Made by a program: the position numbers and the translations under genes. The notes below the pieces were generated by a model that ran no database searches, was not told the origin of the DNA, and saw only the letters and a program-made list of their open reading frames with translations. From NCBI GenBank assembly GCA_033807695.1, contig CM066307.1, positions 372,001-436,000 of the forward strand: a stretch of DNA of 64,000 bases, in the 5' to 3' direction. The stretch is from Daedaleopsis sinensis (taxonomy: Eukaryota > Basidiomycota > Agaricomycetes > Polyporales > Polyporaceae). Shown here in pieces: positions 22,386-35,188 of the stretch; within the stretch, counting starts at the first letter, position 1; the number at the start of each line of letters is the position of its first letter.

Positions 22386-25300
22386 GCCCGCACTGAGCGC
22401 GGAGGTGAGCGTCTTCCGCATCTACATACTTATCTGTGTCTGTCTGTGTCTGTCTTTGCGCGGGCGGTGCACGGCTGACACGAACCTTGTGCTCCCCTAG
22501 GACGTGCTCGACGCCCGGCGCACACATCACCGCTGAAAAGCAACGATCACGACATTGACCACATTCTGCCAGAGGACCCGGCCGGGCTGCGCACCGCGCG
22601 TCCGCGCCCGGGGTCCGCCCTAGGGTAATAGTTTGCGCTACGCAAGTAATAGACGGAACCCTACAGCTTGGCGCGCTTGGCGCGCCTCCATACGTTACTC
22701 GACTGACTGCACCCTACGTTCGTTCGTTTATTCGCCCTCACTTATTTGTAGATTCGCGTTCGTGTCCCGCACCCAGCCTACCGCTTACATTCCTACATCC
22801 TATTCAGCGTACTTACCTTCGTTCACCTAGTATGTGTCTCACCGGATGTAGCACCAGCCCTGTATCTAGACTATATCGAGTACCTGCATGCTGCAATGCA
22901 CATGCCCCTGTGTCGTCACCGTCCTGCGTGTGTGATGCGCATCGCGTCTGTTCGCGAGAGTAGAAGCCTGGTTGCGTTGTGTGGGTGCAGTGGGTGCACG
23001 CGGTATGACGTCGGAGGCTGGTGTCGCGAGCTGGTGGGTCGTGTGTGCATCTGGCGTCGGTATGAGCTCACGGCCAACGCGAGTCGCGAAGGCAGGCAGC
23101 GCGAGGGGTGCTTCGCGAATCAGGAACAGTTCGGACGAGATGTGCGCGTGTGGGAGGAGGCGGGACGAGATATGGCCGTTCCCAGCCGCGGGTGGCAGCA
23201 GGTGTCCGCCTGGGGCAGTACTCCTCCCGAGCAGCGACTGGAACACGCTCTTGCCATCCCTGGCGGAGCGGGAGAAGCGCGTCCTGGACGGGCAGTCGAG
23301 CTGCCCATCGCGCACGGCCTGGGAGTGCGCGAAGCCCTGCGCGGTTCTGCGTTCGCGAGAGCTGCTTTCGACTCCCTCAGCTCCATCCCCCCTCCCACCT
23401 CCGACGCCAGCCACAGACCCCCGGCGGCCGCACCCGGTCCGGGGCTCCGCGCGCGCAGGCGCCGGGGGTTCGTCAACAGCAGCCTGAACGGTTCTGCCAT
23501 CTTGGATGGTCACCGCTTGGTCACCGCGGTCACCGTCACGCTCGCCCCCTCTGTCGGCGTCCGGGGACGCAGCGCACGCACGCGAGCGTGTCACAGACAT
23601 TCAACCCAGCGAGCTTCAGTGTCCGACACGGTCCTCCCCTCCAGCCGTTCGCAGTTTCGCCCTGATGATCTTCGCAGCGTTCGCATATTCTGCCACTCAC
23701 GCCCCCAGATAGATGCAGACCCAGCCGCACCCGGCCGTGCGCGCTGCACGCGGCGCGCTCTCCTTCCTTCCTCCTTCGTGCGCACAGAACCCGGCTGAAT
23801 CCAGTCTCATGAAGGGCTAGGGCATCGCGGCGGCGCCAGTGCCACTTAGCGTTCGCCCCACTGCCGCCCGTCGATGCACACCCTGGCAGCTTCGCGGCCT
23901 GTTCGACCCTCGCCTCCGGCCTCCCACTGGCTTCGACGTCGACCACCGGGAGATTCGGGTGTGGCAGACAAGCGCAGCGACGCGTCATATCCACCACGTC
24001 CACGTCCGACAGAACTCGCCCCGACGTGCGCCCAGCGTTCGCCAGCAGCCGCACCGCGATTGCCCCGCTCAACTTACCCCCCCGCCTGGGTGCGTGCCAG
24101 CCCGTGCTGGGGAGGTGCGTCCCGAGACACTGCGCTGCGGTCAGCGGCGCATCCTCTACTGCGTCCGGTGCGAAAGCACGGCAACAGTCCTCCCAACTGC
24201 TCACCTGCCCACCTTCCCCCGGGCAGACCCGCCTGCACGGCTCAGGTACACGCTTCGTCGTGCGCTGCTATTTGTGGGCTTCGAGAACGACCGCACGGAC
24301 GCGACGTCGAAGCCAGCTGTATCCAGAACCAGCTCGAGCTCCAGCACCAGAGCCAGAGCCGCCGCAAGCGCACCAAGCTCCGAGTCGTCCTGCCATGCCG
24401 GGATTCGGGGGTCGCTGTCATACGCGATCGCCCGCTCTGCTCGCTAGTACGCTCCCCGGCTCTCCAACGTAACGGCCGTCCGTCCCTACGGCAGTGACGG
24501 CGGCGGCGGCGGCGGCGTGCCCTCAGCGCGCTCTCTTGAAATTGCACCGTCGCCAATATTCTAACCTTCTAGCTGCGACGACGACAACGATGACGGCGAC
24601 ACTGACGACGTCGGGCCGTCTAAGCGGGCTCGACGAACGGGTTCGCAGTCTGCCGGGTCTTCCGCTTCTGCAGCCAACCGCCAGCACGTTGCGAGGGCAC
24701 GGTCCCCCGTTCTGCGACTAGAACGCGGCTCGCACTCCTGCGACGACGGCACGCCAGCTTCGCGCTCGAGCTCGTCGGCTCCATCGGGGGCGAGGGGGGA
24801 AGAACGCAGAACGAAGAACAGGCGTGCGCACGGACGCCCCACCGGTGAACTCGCGCGAGGCCCACCGTTCAACAGGCTTTCATTTCGCTGCGCCCGTGTG
24901 CGCGGCGTACCACACAAGTTGCCGGCAGTCCCGCTTTCGCCCTCGGGGCTACCAGCCGTGCCAGACCTGAGTTTGAAAGCCGCCTTCGATGCGTGCGTGC
25001 GTCGCTCGCGCGCCGCTTCTCAGATCTCGACCTCGCCCCTCAACCAAATAATTCCTACCCCAGGAAGGAGTGGACCCGCCGGTGGCAGCGCTGGCTCCTG
25101 GACGTCGTGGTGGATCATCTCTCTCGCCCGGCGCAGAGGCATGCCCCACATGCCCCCTTGCGCTTCCCTGGTACGCGACCCCCATGGCTATTTTCTTCTC
25201 GGGTATCTGCGGCCGCATGCCTGCCGCTGCAGCCAGCTACGCGTTGACATTCTGTGGCTAGGAAGCAGCCGGCTGCGCGTTCTGATACTCCGCCGCCCAC

Positions 25301-28300
25301 CCCCGTTCTCGTGCTCGTGCTCGTGCTATTGGCTGATGGCCCAGCTCCCCTCCTCCGACCGTCGCGCGGCGGCCGCTATTGCGTCGGGTCCGCCTTATTC
25401 CTATTCTTGTGTCAAGGCCATCAACAGGGTGTCGGCGAGGGCGCACGCGCTACCCGTGGCCCGAAGACGTACCCATCGCCTTCGCCTTCGCCCTCGTTTT
25501 CGTATTCTCCAGGGCCTCGTTCCCCGCCTACGGCTACTGGGACGGTACCGGCCCTCGCCCCGATCCAATTCGCGCATGCCGCTGTGGCTTCAGAGTGGGA
25601 GGAACGCCGGCTGCGACGCAGGTGCTTGCTCAGCACCTACGTCACCGTCCTTCTCCCGCGACCGCACGACGGCACGCACACGAAATCTAGCGATCGATTT
25701 GCGAGCGCGGCGCACCCCGTTCGCAGTCTATCTCGCGCCGATCTCGCACGCCAGCCAGCCCGCGCGGGCCCTGCGTCGCACAGCACCCCCGGTCGCTGCT
25801 GCCAGCTCGGGGCCAGAAGGCAGCGGCGGTTCTCGAAGGCGGGCTGGGCCCGGGCAGACACGTATGGCGACAGGCCCGCTTCGCTGACAAGCCGTGGCGG
25901 ACGGTGCGCGCTGCGTACATAGCGGGCGATGGCTATTACCTAAAGCTTGCACCCCCCTTCCTGGTTATCTAATATAGCGTTCTCTGCTGCTTACGGCGTG
26001 CTGGGGCTTCGTGGCGTCGCCGCCTGGTCTGGCAGGACGCCCGCCGCTCGCACCCAGAACCGCACGGGCATCAAACCTGCGCTCGCTGCACGCGCACCCA
26101 CGGCCCGGCTTCTTCGGTGGAGAGACGGAGGTGGGAGTGCTGGTGCTGCACGCCGCGTCCTGCAGGCTATGGGGCTTCGCGGCTCGGCCGTCCCTGCGGC
26201 GTGCCTGCGTTCTCGCTCTGCCTCTGCGCTGGATCTGGGAACCGTGGGCAGCGTTTGGGGCGTGTTCGCACCGCCGGGGGCTGCGACGCGGGAGCCCGTG
26301 TGCGTTCGTGCGTTCGTACGTTCATACATCGCCGCGTCCGCGCGGTGCTCCTGCTCTGGGCTGACAGGAATGAGATGCTACGCCAGCGGTGGCACGTCTC
26401 GCGCGCTCAACCGCGAGATCCGTTCTGCCGTGCCCTCCGTCGCGCACGCCCTTCGCGGCGGGCAGCTGCGGAGCGCGCGCGCGACGTTCGCTGTCAGTCG
26501 CCGGCGACGGCGACGGTGACGGTGACGGTGACGGCGGCGGCGACGGACGAAACGACGCACCGTTCGAGCGAGCCCGATGGTTAAATTGCCGCTGCGATCC
26601 TCTCGGAGGAGCGGGCCTCGCTGGGGTCGCCCGCTGCCCGAGATCGCTGGGCGCGATATCGATGGGTGGTTGACAGCCCGTGCGGGCGAAAGCGGTGACG
26701 GATCAAACCTTACTCCAATAGGTTCGTGGCAGACAGCTTCTCGCGCACGCCCGGCGTCGGGGTCGGGGTCGGCGGCGGCGGCGGCGGGGCGGCCTCCGTG
26801 CGCACTCCTGGGCTGTGGTTCAGACGACGCGTTCAGAGAACGGGCGTCTGGCGAGCGGGCGCGTTGCCGAGGGTGCACACGCACAAACGGCACACGCACA
26901 AACGGGGACCGTCACGGTGGATGGCCGTCGCCCGTTCAGAGCAGCGCGCTCGGGCTTGGGCGAGCGCGAGCGAAGGCGAAGGCGGACGCGTGCGTCGCAC
27001 GTCGAATGCAATCTTCGAAGGGGCGATCGATGCGGTGGTGGGGCGCACTGCTGAGGCATCGCGCGTGTGTCAGCGGCCGGCGGGCACGAATTGGTTCCGC
27101 GAACCGTTAGGTTCACAAAGAAGGACGCGTCCGGTCATTTCGCGCATGGCACACCCGCGCACGCCAGACAACCTCCCCCTGCATCCTGCCGGGTGCCCTG
27201 CGCTGGAGCTCGAGCTGGAGCGTGCGACGCCCACGTCCGTGCTGGATTTTCGTCGGCCGCGTGTTCGACGGGCGTGCGCGGACTGCACCCGCACGCGCGA
27301 CGTCGACGTCTCCCACTCAATCTATCTCTTTCCGCAGGCCGTCTCCCCTCTCGGGCCTTCGCTCACACACGCGCGCGCTGGCCCAGACTGGGGCCGCATC
27401 TGGGCTCGCGCCGCGTCTGCCCCCCCGGTGCGGTGCGACGTCGCGTCGAGGCGCGGACGGCCCCGGACGCGATGTTCTCGGGCCACTGCGCAGACGCTAG
27501 TCTAAGTTTCGCGTCTCGATCGCGCTGCGTTGCGTTCTCTTCGGGCTCGCCCGCAGGTGGGGGCGTCCGGACTCGGTCGATGCCCCCGTCGCCGCGCGCG
27601 CGTAGGACCGGGCAGCTTGGGCCCGGGCCAGTGTTAATATGGACGGTGGCAGCGGACGCCCGCTCCCAGGGATATATCGACGGACGGGGACCGTGATGGT
27701 GCCTTGGACGAGCCCGCACACAGCATGTGTCGCGGGTGGATGGCTGGGACAGAGGATGGATCGTCTGGGCGGGCAGAGCTGATCATTGCGGAACACACAG
27801 CAGCGCGACGCACCCAGCGGCGGCGGCGGGAGGCCCGGTGTTCAACGGCTCGCGGGCCCTCGCGGGGTTTGAAGTGGGGTGGCCGTGGCCGAGTGAGGGA
27901 TTACGTCGATCGAGCCGGGGTCGAGCCACTGGAAGGGAAAGTGCGTGGGCCGGCGGCGGGGGGAGTGCGCACGGACGAAAGCGGGAGGTGAGAACGCGCT
28001 TGGCTTATCGAGCCATCGATGGGACAGGCTGCGGGGAGGGGTTCAAGACGGCAAGCGGCCTCCTATACTCTCTCTTCGCATTCGCAGAACGAGCCGGCCC
28101 ATGCGCGAACCCTTGATCTTGTGCCTCCATCCGGCGCCTCGCCCGCTGCGTCTGGTTCCACGACGTTGCTCATCGAGCCACCCTCCGCTCGCAAAGTTCA
28201 AATTGCATGAGACGTGCAGCCCGAGTCCCGCTTCTGTTCGGAATTGAGAGAGACGAGAAGCAGCCGTGGGCCGTTACGGCAACAGACTTGGGACACTCTC

Positions 28301-28838
28301 CTGTCCACCGTCCCCTGCACTCCCCAGCCACTGGCCCGGCTGCCCCGAACGGAACTCCCCTTCCACCGACTCGCTCGCATTGGTCGTGGCCACGAGTCAC
28401 TGTCATGTCCTTCGCTTTTGGTGCATGTCACAACCAGACCCGACTTGAGCATGTTCGACGTCCTACGGCATTGATTGCACTCGGTGCTGGTGGGAGCCCA
28501 AGGCACCACCCTTACGCCTGCTCCATCACCAATCGATAGTTCACAGAAGGACGTCCGCTGTGCCAGCCGAATGGCCTTGGCCACCGTCGTGTGGCACTTC
28601 AGATGCGATCTGCGCACGCTCTCTCCCTTCTCCTCTCTCCGTGTCGGTTCACCGTCGCCAGTAGCGCCTGGGGCGTGGTACTCCCAGGCAAAGCTTCGGT
28701 CCTGTGCATTGACACTCAGCTGCGATGGTGGTTCTCTCCTCCAGAATTTTGATCCTTGTTACACACTCACTTCCCAAATGTCACTTCCGAAGAACCTACT
28801 TCGTGACTGCGTTCCAGCATACCCTTCTTATACTCAGC
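22386..28838. other. 6.5-kb GC-rich gene-free stretch upstream of the WOPR regulator
   Basis: No protein family was recognised in any frame. The many long open frames on both strands overlap one another, are rich in R/A/P/S/G, and behave as chance openings in GC-rich DNA. It contains low-complexity patches, such as a (GACGGT)n hexamer stretch at about 26505-26555 and GGGGTCGGCGGC repeats at about 26757-26790. Gene spacing elsewhere on the left of the window is a few hundred bp, so this gap stands out. Distal regulatory DNA or a long 5' UTR of the downstream gene is possible. Confidence 0.5.
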
Positions 28839-28922
28839 GTCCGTCCCTCCGCCCGCTCTCCATCTCATCTCCCCGCACCTCCCCTGCCCCTCCTCTGTCT
28901 CGCACCCGACACCGCTGCCACC
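28839..28922 (+). promoter_or_regulatory. Pyrimidine-rich leader with strong start context of the WOPR gene
   Basis: About 80 bases dominated by C and T run directly into GCCACCATGGCC at the start codon. This is an optimal translation-start context. The tract resembles the CT-rich leaders of highly regulated fungal genes. Confidence 0.5.
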
Positions 28923-30685
28923 ATGGCCATGTCCACAGACACCCCATTATTCGAAGGCTTCGTCGACACCACCATGGACGCCCTCCGCCTCATAGAGGTA
29001 TGCACGCACCTCCCTGCTCTCTCCCTCCCTCGCGCCCTCGCCCTCTCCCTCATGCGCACACACGCGCGTACCGTCTTCGTCGGCATTGCTGACTGAGCCC
29101 CCACCCCGTCGCGTTCCCTCGCGTCCTCTTCGACCCGTCCAGGCAGCACGGCGCGGGATGATTCCCCGCGTTACCCGACGACTCAACGATTTCGAGCGGC
29201 GCACGATGGTCAAGAGCGGAGCCGTCTTCATATTCAGCGTCGAGGAAAGCGGCATCAAGCGGTGGACGGAAGGCTTGGCCTGGTCGCAATCCCGTATCTC
29301 TGGAAACTTTCTCGTACGCGGCCGCTCCCTCATGACCCTTCGCATGGGACCGTTCTGACTGTTTTCGTCAGCTCTATCGGGAGGTCGCGGATCGAAGCAC
29401 GCGCACGAGCCAACAGATCGCGGACTTGCCCATGTACCCGCACCGCGGGGGCCACTTGCCAGAGCCCCAGCTGAGCTACAAGCCGCGCGGGCTCGTGAAG
29501 AAGGTGACCGTGCCCCTCTCTCTCTGTCGACCGCCCCGCCTGGAGATTAACGGGTCAGCAGACTATCACGGTCAAGATCGACGGGTCCGACTACCACCTC
29601 ATATCGTACTACACCCAGGAGGATCTCGCGTCCGGGCTCTTGCGCCGGCCAACAAGCCACCCAGATCTCATGACGATCGAAATCCCCCCGGAGCTCACGC
29701 GGTCGACGAACTTTCGCTACCCGCCCAATCTTGAAGAAGCCCATGACACAGCAGGTTCCCATAGGTGAGCCGTTCGCGCAGATCCTAACCTAGACGACCG
29801 CGCCCTTCTGACAATTACGTCGCGGTGACGTGCGGCAGCGACAGAGATGGGATGGATAATCAGCCCGTGCACGCACCTGGCCTCACCCCTCCCTCGCCCG
29901 GGCTCGCTGGCAGCATCCCCCCCTCGCCCGTCGGCGAGGACTCCTCGGGAATCCCGCACAGTCCCTTCACACGTCATGCCGCCGATGCCTCGGGCTACTA
30001 CTACCACGGCCAGAGCCGGCTCTCCTCCCTCGAGACGGGCCTCCCCAGCCCGTCCGCACAGAACCACTCGCCCGCCTCGCCGCTCGCGGCGATTCCCACC
30101 AGCACACGCGCACACCCATACGCGCGCAGAGGGCCGGGCACCTCGCCGTCATCCTGGCACGCTTCCGCCGTACACGCGTCGTACGAATCGCTCGCAGCCC
30201 CGTCCGCAGCAGCGGCGGCGGCGGCGGCGCTGTACCCGGGCTCGCCGTACCAGGGCCACGCAGGCATCACATCCGCGTACGACCACCGGCGGGAAAGCTG
30301 GGCGATGCCCTCCGCAGGCCTACACCCGCACCAGTCCCACGATGGGCAGCGGGCAGTGGCAGACGGGGGTGCGTCCGACGGGGCGGGTGTGCTGTCCGCA
30401 TGGTCTCCCACAGGCTCGCCCATCGCGGGCCAGTCGCTCGCATCGGCCCCTGCCGTCACCTTCTCCGCCGCGGCGAACTTGCCGGCAGGGAGGGCCCGCG
30501 ACCATTTCCGCGTGCGCTCGTACCCGTCCATGCAGTGGCAGTACGAGCAGGCAAGCGTCCTGCCGCATTCGTCCCAGGTCCACCATCACCCGCTTCCATA
30601 CGGCCTAGAGCGCGGGGCATCGGCCGCGGCCCAGGGGGGCTACCACAGATACGGCGGCGGAGAAGCGGCACATTCCGACCGCTAG
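28923..30685 (+). CDS. WOPR (Gti1/Pac2 family) transcription factor
   Basis: Five exons (28923-28997, 29143-29313, 29372-29503, 29562-29764, 29839-30685) give 475 aa. WOPRa spans roughly residues 8-90: FEGFVDTTMDALRLIEAARR, then RRLNDFERRTMVKSGAVFIF, then ESGIKRWTEGLAWSQSRISG and NFLLYRE. WOPRb spans about 120-185: KPRGLVKKTITVKIDG, SDYHLISYYTQEDLASG, LRRPTSHPDL. The remaining 280 residues are low-complexity (Ser/Pro/Ala, His-rich patches), a likely activation region. WOPR proteins (Candida Wor1, Histoplasma Ryp1, Fusarium Sge1) are DNA-binding master regulators of morphological switching, development and secondary metabolism. It lies between two sesquiterpene synthases; control of those genes is only a hypothesis. 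Confidence 0.93.
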
Positions 30686-30973
30686 TGCTGCCGCAGGACG
30701 TAAACGGAGCAGGATTCGGACACGTACCGGACAGGAGCACCTGTGGCTGCCTCTCGAGCGGGCTCGGAGCGTCGTGATATGTAGCCGTCGCACATCGCTG
30801 TGGTACACCTTACATTACCGGATAATGACCGCCTCGGAACCCACGTCTGCGCTCGCACTGCCGTCGGGATCGCACAATGTGATTGTTGCGGTAGCTGCGA
30901 ACATGTGGCGGGGACGGGGACCAGGTAGGAAAGGTCGGGCGGCCGACACGGTGCATGACAGGCTGACCACTCG

Positions 30974-33113
30974 CTAGGCGTTGGCTGCCGCTGCCGAGCG
31001 TCGCTCGATGAACCCTCGAATGTTGGCGTGGCCCTCGACGCTGCCGAAGAAAGACCGCTTTGTGGGGTTCTCCCATAATACGACATCCAGTTGCTTCGCA
31101 TAGTTGAGGACGTACTCGTAGTCGGCCTGGGAAGCGAACGAGGTATACAAATATCCTGCCGACAGTCAGAAGGTCAGTCCTCGTGCGTCCGATGACGTCG
31201 TTGAGTCTAAGTGGCAGCACACCGACCGTCTTGGGACTTCACCCGGTTTTTCTCAAGCTCCCACAGGCGTATTTGGTCCTGGACCGTGACCGGAAGGAGC
31301 GGTTTCTAAGACGGTAAGGACGCATTGAAGCCCGATCATACTCGGACGTGCGGACACCGCTCACATTCTTGCGCATTTGGGGGTGCGCATGGGTGATCAG
31401 GTAGCTGATGATCTTGGACCGACATCGGCATCACTCTATTGCGGCGGCGACGCGCCCGCTATGCACACGCACACGTACCTGTTCAGCTGTGATCCCGTTC
31501 GCGAGCGCCTTCTTCACACTGTCCCGGGTGATGGCGCCGACGACGAGATTGGGAAATCGCGACTTGAGCGTCACGAACAGATTGAGGACCGCGATTTGAA
31601 GTGGGTTATCTGTAATTTCGTGACAAATCAGCCGCCAGCGAGCACGCAGGAACGCATACCCGTGTAGGCGTAGAGCCTATAGTTGGTTTCGAGCACGATG
31701 AAACCCTGAGCCTGCGACCCGTCCCCTGTGCCGGTCGACGTGGGAAGCGGTGGGGAGGACGATGTTAATGTGGTTGCAAGTCGGGTCGGACTGTATCTTC
31801 GCGATGTCGCCTTCGGAAGCAGGGTGGAAAGCAATGTCAGAATATGCACGGAAAGACGTCATACCACACACCGAGCGCTGCTTGATCAGGCCATAATCTC
31901 GGAGGTCTTCAAGCATCGCCTTTTGAGTGGCACTGAGGTTCTCTGTGGAGTAATCCTACCGCCATGTAACGCGTGCTTCATTGCTGCGGACGGTGCAGTT
32001 AAGAGGGCTACCCACCTTGCCAAGTTCCATTGTAGACAGCATGAGTAGAAAGCTGAGGACCTCGACGAGGTCCATCTGTCGTTCCTGAGGGAGACAGTGC
32101 GCTGAGCATGTCGTAATTGACCGAACAAAACGGTGGCACCTCCGCCATCTGCAAATATTGTAGCAGGAGTTCCCATAGTTGCTCATGCGGGGGGTGAAGG
32201 AGGAATTGAAAGCCCGCGGATGTGATTTGCAAAGTAGCGCCGCTACTGACAATGAGTTTCTGATACAAGCCGGAGCGCTGGACGTGACACTCACTGGACG
32301 CTGGCCATGAGACCGCTTCTCTGTAATAGAAACAATACACCTTGCGATGGTCTAGCCGGGAACTGTCCAGTACCGGAAGAAACCATGTAATAGAGAATGG
32401 TCTGAGGTGGATATGAAGCGGATATATCAGTCCGCTGTCAATGTGGTGAACAGCCGTATTACCTCCCAACGCTCGAGTGCGTAAGCGTCTAGAGCTTCGA
32501 TATCTGGAGGTCGTCGTTTATCATCATTTTCAGCCAGGACACCGAAACTTCCGCTGGTACCACTGTTACGTGAATCGATGAGCGGTGAACGGCGATCACG
32601 ACGGAGAACCGCATGGCATACCCGCCGGTAATTGCTTGCCGCATGCTCGACTTGAAGGTGGGATTGAGGGCATGCCTCACCGTTGAATGTGGTAGGATGT
32701 GCAGGCGCGCAAGGGTCGACAAGGCGTCTTGGTACGGTCTGCAAGGGTTGAGAGGATGTGTGACCATCCGGGCACCTCGGGACTTACTTCTTGCCCTCCC
32801 GGGTGACCCACGCTGCCATTGTAGACGCGGGAATCTGCATTTCAAGCCAGAGGAGGTTCATCACCAGCTGCCGTTCTAGGGGGCGAAGTAACCTGCAAAC
32901 GAATAAGGGGGTGAGCTTCGTCCGAGGAGATTTGGAGCACGTCAGCATTGACCGGAAGACGGAGAGACAGGACGAAGGTTTCTGGTAGAGTCGTGTCAAC
33001 GTGTTTTGTGACTGCGTTTGCAGAAACGCCACTAGGCGATGGGAAGTGTCATCGCCACCAGAGGTCTTCGAAGGCTCGCCAGCGGGCTTGATGCGAATAG
33101 ACGGGCCAGCCAT
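30974..33113 (-). CDS. TFB2: TFIIH subunit Tfb2 (p52 / GTF2H4)
   Basis: A multi-exon minus-strand gene. The first exon from 33113 encodes SHRLVAFLQT and LTRLYQKPSSCLSVFRLL. It splices to RPLERQLVMNLLWLEMQIPA and STMAAWVTREGKK. Later exons encode DALSTLARLHILPHST, LNPTFKSSMRQAITGG, QITSAGFQFLLHPPHEQLWE, LLLQYLQMAE, LSATQKAMLEDLRDYGLIKQ and QGFIVLETNYRLYAYT. The end is YLYTSFASQADYEYVLNYAK, FFGSVEGHANIRGFIERRSA, terminating at 30974. Order and content match Tfb2 (about 450-500 aa). It anchors and stimulates the XPB/Ssl2 translocase within TFIIH for promoter opening and nucleotide excision repair. The C-terminal part pairs with Tfb5. Internal exon borders were not all fixed. Confidence 0.88.
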
Positions 33114-33372
33114 GGAGAGAGTTGACAGTGGATATGGCCGCAGAATCTACCCTGGACCGGATGCTGCGTTTGCTCAGGCTGCGCTGCGAGATGGTGACTG
33201 AACCACGACAAGCCGTGTTCACCACCAAGCGCCCACTCACTCCCGAGTTACGCGATGTCACACCGTGAGAACTTCTTCCATATACGCGTACTATGGACGC
33301 GTACTACGCAACTCGACGCGCGTCTTGTCCTTTACTCCCAGACCACCCACTACGAATTCTCAGCAGCCACAT

Positions 33373-34616
33373 ATGGCCAGCAAACCCTCCACCATTCATA
33401 ATGCAGCACTAAACCGTAGGCGTCGCAGTATAACGCGAAGGATCCAACGTGTCACTAACGCTATACTTAACCCAGGTCAGTTCGGCCTGGTGCGCTCGCT
33501 GGTGTCCGAAGACCCCAAACTCGTAGATGCAATTGACGAGGTAAACCACCAGTCTGACTAGATAGCCGGGTGCTGCTGATCTCGCACGTTAATCGCGTCG
33601 GTCCACCAGGATGGCCGCTCTCCGCTGCACTGGGCCGCCTCTTCTGGCTCGGTCGACATCGTACGGTACCTTATAGATCAGAAGGTAGACGTCAATCGCG
33701 GTGACAACGGTGGGTGGACACCCCTCCACATCGCGTGTACGTGGATCCATGCTGTCTGTCCGTCTGCCTGCCCGATTTCATCGCGCATGTGGCCTCTAGC
33801 TAGTGGCGGGTTCGAGGAGGTCGTCAAGGAATTGCTCGGTGCGGGTGCAGAGGTGAACGCAAGAAACGACAAGGGCCTTACTCCCCTGTGCGTGTGCTAA
33901 ATGCGTCTTCTCACCGTCATACGTGTGCTGAACCCTAGTCTGTATAGTCATTATGCAGCATCGAAGTCTCGGGTCGAGGTAACTACATGTATACAGCATA
34001 GGCCTCCGGCTCGCAACTCACTCTCGTGCAGATCGGCAAGCTGCTGATCGCGAGAGGAGCCGACGTACGCTCTTTGCTCTACATCCTCGTCTCAGCTTCT
34101 GCTCACTGTGTTTCTGCAGATCAATGCCAAAGATAGAGCGAATCAGACCCCATTGTGAGCAATTTGAACCCGGTTCTTCGTGCACAGTTACGAACTTCGA
34201 CATCCATAGGCACAGAGCTGCGACGACCGGATCGACAGGGTTCATCAACATCCTTCTAAAGCCGCCCGAAGGCTCGCCCAAGACCCGCCTCAACACCGCG
34301 GACCGCGTCGGTACGCTCCCCTCTCGCTCTCGACACCGTTAGCCTTGCTTGACACGTCCGGCGACCAGGCAATACACCGTTGCACCTCGCGATGGAGTCT
34401 GCGCACGCGGAAGCGGCCTGTCTGCTCATCGAAGCCGGGGCAGATCGCGAGCGGGTCAGTCGATCGTTCCTGGGCGCAGCGGCCCGTTTTTCTCACCTAT
34501 TGCGCCACCCGCAGACGAACCTAGATAACGAGATGCCCGAAGATCTCGAGGGGGTGGGCGGACAGGAACAGCGGCGGGCCAAGGCCTACGTCATCGAGCG
34601 TTGTGGAACGCGGTAA
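33373..34616 (+). CDS. NAS6: Gankyrin / Nas6-like ankyrin-repeat proteasome assembly chaperone
   Basis: Ten small exons (33373-33415, 33476-33540, 33610-33736, 33800-33887, 33948-33978, 34032-34064, 34120-34154, 34210-34310, 34369-34454, 34515-34616) close in phase to 236 aa. The spliced product is a run of ankyrin repeats: FGLVRSLVSEDPKLVDAIDE, DGRSPLHWAASSGSVDIVRY, GWTPLHIASSGGFEEVVKEL, LTPLLHYAASKSRVEIGKLL, QTPLHRAATTGSTGFINILL, GNTPLHLAMESAHAEAACLL. Size, repeat number and the N-terminal IHNAAL start match Nas6/PSMD10, which binds the Rpt3 ATPase during 19S base assembly. It shares a 259-bp divergent promoter with TFB2. Confidence 0.88.
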
Positions 34617-35188
34617 TCCGCAGCTGCCAGCGACCGACGTTCGACGACGGGGCGCCCGGCCTGAGATTCGCTTCTGTATGTCGCCAGGAGAAGAAGTCAA
34701 GTGTACACCTGTGTCCTGTAACACTAACATTGATCGTGCCGTGCTGTCTGCTTCGCTGGACTGTAAATCGTGTATCTGGCTGTCCAACAAGCGTACGTGG
34801 TTGCATGATCATCCATACATATCAGAATTGCATACGTCAAGGCTAGTACAGAGGTGAACTGCGTCGAGATGGATAAGTTTCTCGTAACCAACGGAGGGAC
34901 GTCATAAATTCATAAAGCAAGATACTCGGAAAGCTGCGGAGTGAACGGCATAAAACGCCGCGGAGGTGGATGGGTAACCGTCGAGGACGCGCGACGGTCG
35001 GAAGGAAGGAGGAGGTCATCAGGTCATGGAACGTGGATCTCTTTAAGGCGCAACTACGAACGGGCACGAGGTATGGTAGGCGGTGGCACCGGCTCCGCGG
35101 CCTCGCTCGGAGACTCAACTGCACTCGCTGGGTGGCAGAGACACTGCCTGATCAGGCAACGCGTCCACTCGACCCAGCGGCGCACGAG
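34617..35188. other. Convergent intergenic region (NAS6 / sesquiterpene synthase 2)
   Basis: No gene supported; the two flanking genes end here. Confidence 0.45.

Noticed and set aside
22866..28617. Many ORFs of 100-330 codons on both strands between synthase 1 and the WOPR gene
   Set aside because: They overlap one another in several frames, are rich in Arg/Ala/Pro/Ser, lack recognisable motifs, and are expected in very GC-rich non-coding DNA.
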